Shown piece after piece: positions 58,818-64,000 of a DNA stretch of 64,000 nucleotides. The translations under genes were made by a program, and so were the position numbers. The stretch's first letter is position 1. Each line of letters starts with the position of its first letter. This stretch comes from Sporosarcina luteola (GTDB taxonomy: Bacteria; Bacillota; Bacilli; Bacillales_A; Planococcaceae), in the NCBI RefSeq assembly GCF_023715535.1, contig NZ_JAMBOI010000002.1:558001-622000 (forward strand), read 5' to 3'. The notes beneath the pieces were generated by a model. It ran no database searches, was not told the origin of the DNA, and saw nothing but the letters and a program-made list of their open reading frames with translations.

Positions 58818-59771
58818 TTAATCTAGAAGCGAATGATTTCGTTCAATCCTCATCCTATAATGGTTCATGATTCGAATCTGCTCTTCTGTTAGCTTTTCTT
58901 TATTCCAGTACATATGCATCATGCTGTATTCGAAAACTTCCTTTAGTTTAATGAACAATGGAAGGTGTTCAAGCATTTCAGCAGGAAGGTCATTCTCCTC
59001 TTGGTATCCGTCAATAACCGCTTTTGCGACGTCTCGTCCATAATCGACTATGTTGCCGCCCCCCACAAACGAATACTCGATTGCGCTGTAGATTGGAACT
59101 GCTAAATCAAAAATGTAAAAGTTTTTTTCACAGTCCTGAAAATCAACCAGTGACAATTTCGAATTTTCATCAACCAATACGTTTTCTAACCACAAATCTC
59201 CGTGTAACAACCCGTAGTTCGAGCGATTTTTTGGCAACCTTCGAATCGTCGATAGGACATCTTGTGCAGTCTCTCTAATTGCACTTTCTTCTTCAGGGAT
59301 ATATTTGAGAAAAGCGTATTCCTCATTGTCATGCCAATCATTGATATACGTAACCGGATGGATTTCTTCAAATTTCTTCGAAAAACGATGCAGTCTGCCG
59401 ATTTGCCGACCTAATTCTTTTAATACATCGGCATTCCACTGTTCTCTAGGTAAATGGATACCAGACGTTGCTCTGTATAGAACGGATAGCAATTCTTTGT
59501 TGCCAAGTGTTATTTTTTCTACTAAGTTCCGTCTCAGTGAAAAAATTGCTGGCGATACCGCCAACCCTTCTTTATTCAGGAAGTTTGTATACATAACTTC
59601 TTCAAGCTGTTCATCATAAGACTTGTAATTGGTAATTCTGGCAAAGTAAACGCCTTGTTTGGCAGTACATCGAAACATCTCATTTGTTACTGGTTGAGCT
59701 GTTAGTAACTCTACTGGGTATAATTCGTTGAGTATTTTAAGTAATTGTGTCGAATCCCCATTGTTCATCAT
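58818..59771 (-). CDS. Aminoglycoside phosphotransferase / choline kinase-like protein
   Basis: A 317-residue kinase-fold protein: catalytic loop YGLLHGDLWLENVLVDE near residue 190 and metal motif SLVDFQDCEKNFYIFDLA near 209, with an N-terminal lobe FARITNYKSYDEQLEEV. This is the broad APH/homoserine-kinase type II group that phosphorylates small alcohols or amino sugars. The DxQDC version of the DFG-like motif recurs in YtmP-like kinases. Two ATGs open the frame. It follows an array of 21-bp repeats upstream. Confidence 0.85.
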   Translation of the reverse strand: MMNNGDSTQLLKILNELYPVELLTAQPVTNEMFRCTAKQGVYFARITNYKSYDEQLEEVMYTNFLNKEGLAVSPAIFSLRRNLVEKITLGNKELLSVLYRATSGIHLPREQWNADVLKELGRQIGRLHRFSKKFEEIHPVTYINDWHDNEEYAFLKYIPEEESAIRETAQDVLSTIRRLPKNRSNYGLLHGDLWLENVLVDENSKLSLVDFQDCEKNFYIFDLAVPIYSAIEYSFVGGGNIVDYGRDVAKAVIDGYQEENDLPAEMLEHLPLFIKLKEVFEYSMMHMYWNKEKLTEEQIRIMNHYRMRIERNHSLLD

Positions 59772-59911
59772 TTGAAAGATCAGCTCCCTTAAAAAAACAG
59801 ATATTTCCTTATACTCTTAACACATTACACTATAATTTAAATTTAAAGTCAAAATTTTATAACAAACATACTAATCAGATCGGACTGACAAAAGAATAAA
59901 GCTGTAGAATG

Positions 59912-60118
59912 GCCGGCTTTGGGCGCACAACACCTTGCTTTGGACGCGGGACAGCTTGCTTTGGACGCGCCATGCCTCACTTTGGACGAGGGACAGCTTG
60001 CTTTGGACGCGCCATGCCTCTCTTTGGACGCGGGACAGCTTGCTTTGGACGCGCGATGCCTTACTTTGGACGAGGGACAGCTTGCTTTGGACGCGCGATG
60101 CACCGTTTTGGGCGCTAG
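59912..60118. repeat. 21-bp periodic array with 42-bp higher-order unit, core CTTTGGACGCG (10 units)
   Basis: TTTGG recurs at 59918, 59939, 59960, 59981, 60002, 60023, 60044, 60065, 60086 and 60107, exactly 21 bp apart. Units alternate between two types, one ending GGGACAGCTTG and the other GCCATGCC or GCGATGCC, so the true unit is a 42-bp dimer. It lies in the 416-bp gap between the kinase-like gene and pepA. Several frames stay open through it because 21 bp is 7 codons; I do not regard them as genes. Confidence 0.9.
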
Positions 60119-60131
60119 AACCTTCTGAATC

Positions 60132-60173
60132 AAAAAAGAGAGCTATCAAGACGATATTCTGGATAACTCCCTC
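60132..60173 (-). terminator. Intrinsic terminator of pepA
   Basis: GAGGGAGTTATC / GATAGCTCTC stem with a 14-nt loop and TTTTTT on the minus strand, 15 bp after the pepA stop. Confidence 0.75.
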
Positions 60174-60187
60174 TTCATTCTTCTATT

Positions 60188-61564
60188 TTACTTCGAAATT
60201 TCCACCGTGTAGTCAGCCAATAGCCTAGCACCGTAGCCTGTTGCCGATTTAGCATAATAGCCTTTGGCGCTTGATTTGCTCATCATGCCCGCCATGTCGA
60301 CGTGCAGCCATTTGCTGTTTTCCGGCACGAAGCGGCGTAGGAAAAGACCGGCAGTGATTGAGCCCGCAAAGTTCAATGAACTGATATTGTTCATATCTGC
60401 ATAATCGCTTGCCAAGGACTTGTCGTATGCTTCAACCAATGGCATCGGCCAGACGAAATCGCCGTTTTGATCCCCTACTTTTTTCATAATAAAAGATAAT
60501 TCTTCATCGCCAAAAACTCCGCCGATTTCAGAGCCAAGTGCATTAACGATTGCACCAGTCAACGTTGCGATATCAACGATGTATTCTGCATTTAATTCAC
60601 CTGCACGAATTAAAGCGTCTGCCAAGATTAGACGACCTTCCGCGTCAGTATTCCCCACTTGGACTGTTTTGCCGTTTTTATAACGGATCACTTCACCAGG
60701 GAATACGGAATTTGCATCCGGTGTGTTTTCAACCATTGGAATCAAAGCGACGACATTCACTTTCGCTTGCGAATCGACGAGCAGCTGCATTGCTCCTGCG
60801 ACTGCCGCAGAACCGCCCATATCCATACGCATATCGCTCAAATCCTTGCCGCTTTTCAAACTGATTCCGCCTGTATCGAATGTAACCCCTTTCCCTACAA
60901 GGGCTACTAGTGGTTTTGAAGAATCCCCTTCATAGCGGATTTCCACAAATGATGGGTTGTATTTACTGCCTCGGCAAACTGTCAGAAGGCCATTCATTTC
61001 CATTTCTTCAAGCTGCTCTTTGCCGTGAACAGTTACTTCGACGTCTTTCCCTTTGAACTTTTGCTTCAATACTTCAGGATACGTTTCAGGGTTCAGGACG
61101 TCCGATAATTCATTCATCAAGTCACGTGAAAAAGCGGTTGCTGCTGCACGGATTTGTCCTGATTGAACAGCTGCTTGCATGTCGTTTCCATCGACTTGAA
61201 GTTCTGTATTGAAACTCTCTGTCTCTGATTTATAAGGCAAGAATTGATAGGAACCGAGATCCCACCCTTCCGCGAATGCTGTGTAGACTTCCTCTTTGTC
61301 CAAGCCAGAGAAAACATTCCCTAAGACGCCTTCTTGCACAGTCGCCTTTTCCACTTTCTGCGCTGCCAAGTCACGTGCAATGTTCCCTGCTGTTGAACGT
61401 ACCTTTTCTAAATTCGCCTTTTTGGCTTCCTTGATGACAACATACTGCGTGTCGTCGAACAAGACTGAACAATGGCCTGCCTTTTGCTGCTCCACGAAAT
61501 TTTTTCGCGCTTCGTTCCCGCTAATCAATTCATCCTTTGCAAAGATGATCTTCACTTCTGCCAT
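60188..61564 (-). CDS. pepA: Leucyl aminopeptidase (M17 family)
   Basis: A 458-residue M17 peptidase: metal and catalytic motifs VGKGVTFDTGGISLKSGKDLS near residue 226, DMGGSAAVAGAMQL near 253, and the signature VQVGNTDAEGRLILADAL near 303. It removes N-terminal residues from peptides as a hexamer with two metal ions per subunit. The ATG at 61564 lies 8 nt after AGGGGGAA; an in-frame TTG two codons earlier is too close. Single-gene unit on the minus strand. Confidence 0.94.
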   Translation of the reverse strand: MAEVKIIFAKDELISGNEARKNFVEQQKAGHCSVLFDDTQYVVIKEAKKANLEKVRSTAGNIARDLAAQKVEKATVQEGVLGNVFSGLDKEEVYTAFAEGWDLGSYQFLPYKSETESFNTELQVDGNDMQAAVQSGQIRAAATAFSRDLMNELSDVLNPETYPEVLKQKFKGKDVEVTVHGKEQLEEMEMNGLLTVCRGSKYNPSFVEIRYEGDSSKPLVALVGKGVTFDTGGISLKSGKDLSDMRMDMGGSAAVAGAMQLLVDSQAKVNVVALIPMVENTPDANSVFPGEVIRYKNGKTVQVGNTDAEGRLILADALIRAGELNAEYIVDIATLTGAIVNALGSEIGGVFGDEELSFIMKKVGDQNGDFVWPMPLVEAYDKSLASDYADMNNISSLNFAGSITAGLFLRRFVPENSKWLHVDMAGMMSKSSAKGYYAKSATGYGARLLADYTVEISK

Positions 61565-61636
61565 TACCAATTCCCCCTACACCTATTTATTTCGAGTACA
61601 GAAATAGTTTACCATACGTCAGCATTTTTGAAAAAG

Positions 61637-61792
61637 TTATCTCTTATCAGCAATGACGAGGCAGAATGTTGCAAACGGACCTAACAGCAATGATAGGAAA
61701 AACCAATTCAGCCCGCTCCTATTTTTCCCTTGTGCAATCCCCGCATTAATCAAGGCAAGCGTTCCCCATCCAACGAAATAACTTCCTTCCAT
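61637..61792 (-). CDS. 51-residue membrane protein
   Basis: The minus strand from ATG 61792 to TAA 61637 encodes 51 residues with a hydrophobic first half (YFVGWGTLALINAGIAQG), a polar KNRSG turn and a membrane segment WFFLSLLLGPFATFCLVIA ending DKR. GGAGGAAACGTA lies directly upstream, and it starts 12 bp after the stop of the upstream gene, so it is likely the second gene of a two-gene unit. No family recognised with certainty. Confidence 0.7.
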   Translation of the reverse strand: MEGSYFVGWGTLALINAGIAQGKNRSGLNWFFLSLLLGPFATFCLVIADKR

Positions 61793-61804
61793 TACGTTTC
61801 CTCC

Positions 61805-62260
61805 TTAATTGACTACCTGTCCAGCCTGATTTTTAAGAAATCCCGCTGCCTCCTGAACATCATTTGTACAGAATAGCGTTTTGCTAACGTCCAACACTAC
61901 ACGATCCTCCGCATCAATATAATCCGTCAGCGGAATCGTATTAAAGAACTTCTTCCATTTATGCTTTTGCTCGAGCAATTTGATTTCCTTTTCAATATCT
62001 TCATGGATGATTTCATTTATCATAAAAAATGTTTCGTTCATTTCCACTTCCGGAAATCGGTTAGTAAGAATCTTTAATTGCTCTTCATCCCAATCGGCCT
62101 GCAATAAAGAAGTCGTAGATCCTACATTCTCAGCTGCATCCATCAATTCGTCTGTCCACGTTTCATACAGGTCGTCGTCCAGTTCATTGACCGAAATGAT
62201 GCCGACGCTGAAATAAGTTGTCCTTGCTTCTTCTGTTTTCGACTTTTTTCTTCCGAACAT
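61805..62260 (-). CDS. Conserved hypothetical protein
   Basis: A 151-residue soluble acidic protein (MFGRKKSKTEEA start, then YFSVGIISVNELDDDLYETW, EEIHEDI-type helix HEDIEKEIKLLEQKHKWKKFF and a final strand VVLDVSKTLFC). No family recognised. GGAGGTG precedes the ATG at 62260. It is divergent from padR and upstream of the 51-residue membrane protein gene. Confidence 0.68.
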   Translation of the reverse strand: MFGRKKSKTEEARTTYFSVGIISVNELDDDLYETWTDELMDAAENVGSTTSLLQADWDEEQLKILTNRFPEVEMNETFFMINEIIHEDIEKEIKLLEQKHKWKKFFNTIPLTDYIDAEDRVVLDVSKTLFCTNDVQEAAGFLKNQAGQVVN

Positions 62261-62335
62261 GTTGTGCACCTCCTACTTCATACCTCTTATACGTGCGGTC
62301 AATGAAAAAGTTTCGGATAAAATTATTTTTCCACA

Positions 62336-62358
62336 GTACCTTGCAATGAATAATACCG
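62336..62358 (+). promoter_or_regulatory. Operator copy 1 before padR
   Basis: GTACCTTGCAATGAATAATACCG agrees with the downstream operator at 17 of 23 positions and overlaps the -35 hexamer. Confidence 0.5.
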
Positions 62359-62369
62359 TGTGCTATATT
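62341..62369 (+). promoter_or_regulatory. Promoter of padR-HAAS unit
   Basis: TTGCAA, 17-bp spacer and TATATT with an extended TGn (TGCTATATT). Expected start near 62376. Confidence 0.7.
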
Positions 62370-62397
62370 ATACCCAATCAGTATGTTTGATAAATCA

Positions 62398-62420
62398 GTA
62401 TTGCTCAATGAACAATACCG
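62398..62420 (+). promoter_or_regulatory. Operator copy 2: 21-bp palindrome before padR
   Basis: GTATTGCTCAATGAACAATAC is a palindrome with 6-bp outer arms (GTATTG/CAATAC) and inner TCA/TGA; it lies about 22-45 bp after the predicted start and 17 bp before the padR ATG. It is the natural candidate for the binding site of the PadR protein encoded next. Confidence 0.65.
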
Positions 62421-62436
62421 TAAGGGAGAATGATGT

Positions 62437-62760
62437 ATGAATATCCAATTCAAAAAAGGTGTTTTGAATTTATGTGTCCTCGTTCTTTTGGATAAACAGG
62501 ATCGATACGGCTATGAACTTGTCCAGAAGATTTCGGACCAGATTTCCATTTCCGAAGGCTCTGTCTATCCGTTGTTGCGGCGCCTGACGAAAGAAGGTTA
62601 TTTCACGACTTACCTTCAGGAATCGACGGAAGGACCTCCCCGCAAGTATTACAAACTGACAGATGTAGGGCGGGACTATTTGCACGAACAATTGGATGAA
62701 TGGCGCAGTTTTACTGAAGGGGTTAATACTTTGATTGAGGAGGGCGTTCGCCATGACTGA
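62437..62760 (+). CDS. PadR family transcriptional regulator
   Basis: A 107-residue winged-helix repressor: the helix-turn-helix part includes [23 protein letters not shown] and [21 protein letters not shown] (recognition helix), and the wing [18 protein letters not shown]. Length and pattern match the short PadR-like group (often paired with DUF1700 genes). Ribosome site AAGGGAG lies 11 nt upstream. It overlaps the following gene by 8 bp and has two operator-like dyads in its promoter, indicating autoregulation of the pair. Confidence 0.93.
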   Translation: MNIQFKKGVLNLCVLVLLDKQDRYGYELVQKISDQISISEGSVYPLLRRLTKEGYFTTYLQESTEGPPRKYYKLTDVGRDYLHEQLDEWRSFTEGVNTLIEEGVRHD

Positions 62761-63784
62761 AAACCGATTTATTAGTGAGCTGGAACAAGCTTTGAAACGT
62801 TTGCCTGCAGAAGAAAGAAACGATATTCTCCAGGATATCCGTGAATACTTCTTGAATGGACGCGATGATGGGAAAGTGGAAGAGGAAATTGCAGCATCCC
62901 TTGGCTCGCCCGCAAAGATCGCAGCTGAGCTGTTGGAAGCCTATCCATTTGCAGAAGCAGCTGATAGTAATGCAAGTCCAACGAGTGAAGTGATCACGAT
63001 CCAGGATGATAGTTTTACAAAGGTGGATATCGAAGTCCAGCATGGCTCCCTTACCGTCCTCCCTTCTGACACGGCAGAATCGAGAATCGAGCTGACAGGG
63101 CCGAAAGAAAAACTGGAGCTGACCGCGGAAGTTCTCGGAGATACACTTAGGATCAAATTGAAAAACAAAGCGCACTGGTTATTCTTATTCAATTTCAATA
63201 CGAAGGGTGTGGCATTGAACGTGTTCATTCCAAAGAAGTTGTATCAATCCATCTCCATGAAATCGGATAACGGAAAGATCCAAGCCGAAAAACTGATTGG
63301 GAAACAAATCGAGTGCCGCACAGATAACGGACGCATTGAATTGGCAGAACTAGCAGCGACATCGCTCGAAGCGGAGACAGATAACGGTCGCATTGAAATT
63401 TCGAAAGTGCAAGCAGACCGCTTGAAGGCAAAAACCGATAACGGCCGGGTGACGATGAGACATGTCGAAGCAGAATCGATCTATGCCGAATCTGATAATG
63501 GACGCATAGAGTTCGACCAAGTCGATGGAGAGCTGACAGCAATTACGGACAATGGCCGAATCGTTCTTGCGGGTGAAAATTTAGATCGCAACATCGATTT
63601 CCAGACCGATAATGGAAGCATTGAAATTGCGACGACGCACAAGGCGACGAATGCGACCATCCTAGCGAAAACCGGGCACGGACGAATCGATATTTACGGC
63701 GAGCGGAATTCACGCAGCCGCTTCGGCGAGGAATTGCACCAGATCCGACTGAAATCGGATAACGGTAGAATAACTGTTAGATGA
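62753..63784 (+). CDS. HAAS/DUF1700 protein with DUF4097 beta-helix repeats
   Basis: A 343-residue protein. Residues about 3-65 are the HAAS (DUF1700) helical sensor module ([21 protein letters not shown], then [17 protein letters not shown]) common in partners of PadR. Residues about 90-343 form a DUF4097-like beta-helix with the motif (S/T)DNG(R/K)(I/V) at about 172, 191, 210, 229, 248, 266, 286 and 336, spaced 18-20 residues (one variant, GHGRI, at 309). There is no signal peptide or membrane segment. The ATG at 62753 lies after GGAGGGCG, overlapping padR. Function is unknown; probably a surface-independent, PadR-controlled stress protein. Confidence 0.9.
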   Translation: MTENRFISELEQALKRLPAEERNDILQDIREYFLNGRDDGKVEEEIAASLGSPAKIAAELLEAYPFAEAADSNASPTSEVITIQDDSFTKVDIEVQHGSLTVLPSDTAESRIELTGPKEKLELTAEVLGDTLRIKLKNKAHWLFLFNFNTKGVALNVFIPKKLYQSISMKSDNGKIQAEKLIGKQIECRTDNGRIELAELAATSLEAETDNGRIEISKVQADRLKAKTDNGRVTMRHVEAESIYAESDNGRIEFDQVDGELTAITDNGRIVLAGENLDRNIDFQTDNGSIEIATTHKATNATILAKTGHGRIDIYGERNSRSRFGEELHQIRLKSDNGRITVR

Positions 63785-63816
63785 TTCCTTAGTCCCTTTT
63801 TGGTGATAATTAAACG

Positions 63817-63916
63817 GATTCGATAGATAACTCCGGCGATTCAATAGATAACCTTCTCTATCCAATAGATAACTCAGGTTATTCAATAGATAACTTTCCA
63901 TATTCAATAGATAACG
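63817..63916. repeat. 21-bp periodic array, core TTCAATAGATAAC (5 units)
   Basis: ATAGATAAC recurs at 63823, 63844, 63865, 63886 and 63907, exactly 21 bp apart; about 13 bp of each unit are kept and the rest vary. It lies just downstream of the HAAS gene, before the terminator. Confidence 0.85.
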
Positions 63917-63953
63917 ATTCGAATCCAACCGAAAACTAATCAAAAACAAATAC

Positions 63954-63979
63954 AGAGGGCGATCTTTCGCCCTCTATTT
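63954..63979 (+). terminator. Terminator-like hairpin at right edge
   Basis: Perfect 9-bp stem AGAGGGCGA / TCGCCCTCT with a 4-nt loop and weak T-tail; likely ends the padR-HAAS unit, 170 bp downstream of its stop. Confidence 0.7.
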
Positions 63980-64000
63980 CCATTCACATACCTTATTGAA

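Noticed and set aside
59849..60149. Open frames on both strands across the CTTTGGACG array
   Set aside because: They exist because the repeat period is 21 bp (7 codons); no ribosome sites fit, all frames are equally open, and the peptides are low-complexity.

Overview
The window looks like a chromosomal segment of a spore-forming, low-to-moderate GC Bacillota of the Planococcaceae type (Sporosarcina-like). This is inferred from the cotJABC and prkA-yhbH-spoVR sporulation operons, an S-layer protein with three SLH domains, Bacillus-style Shine-Dalgarno sites with many TTG/GTG starts, and yndGHJ, yusW and ctaB homologues. I see no rRNA, tRNA, transposase, prophage module or CRISPR array.

Layout. 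1-9.1 kb: fifteen tightly packed minus-strand genes (GNATs, two Nudix hydrolases, alpha/beta hydrolase, SDR, DUF402, TPR, DUF2087, nucleotidyltransferase, a second DnaN sliding clamp, SRPBCC, ASCH-VOC) that read like one long operon. 9.2-13.4 kb: SIMPL protein, polar amino-acid ABC transporter, heme O synthase. 13.5-18.1 kb: small membrane and lipoproteins, zinc metallopeptidase, soluble PAS chemoreceptor, DUF2935 protein, aspartate dehydrogenase. 18.2-25.2 kb: S-layer protein, dynamin/Era-like GTPase, cotJABC, kinase-like and GNAT genes. 25.5-30.6 kb: prkA-yhbH-spoVR and a DUF1801 gene.

30.7-37.3 kb is the most distinctive locus: a strong promoter, a folded repeat-like leader, then speD-speA-speE-speB followed by the carboxynorspermidine/carboxyspermidine dehydrogenase and decarboxylase pair. 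One operon therefore holds both the AdoMet-dependent and the aspartate-semialdehyde-dependent aminopropyl routes of polyamine synthesis. 37.4-40.2 kb: two small probable sporulation genes, a secreted protein and an MFS carrier. 40.4-45.5 kb: argCJBD divergent from fabI, with a good FapR-like operator at fabI. 45.7-50.4 kb: yndGHJ homologues and a lone argH with an ARG box. 50.6-54.1 kb: CDF cation exporter, RNA methylase-like protein, lipoprotein, MazG. 54.1-59.8 kb: a second collection of small accessory enzymes. 60.2-63.8 kb: leucyl aminopeptidase, two small genes, and a padR-HAAS/DUF4097 pair with twin operators.

A pattern no ordinary gene annotation explains: six intergenic loci (about 15.3, 25.3, 45.6, 48.8, 59.9 and 63.8 kb) carry degenerate arrays with five different core motifs but the same 20-21 bp period. 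Two of these loci share the same core and the same terminal tail.
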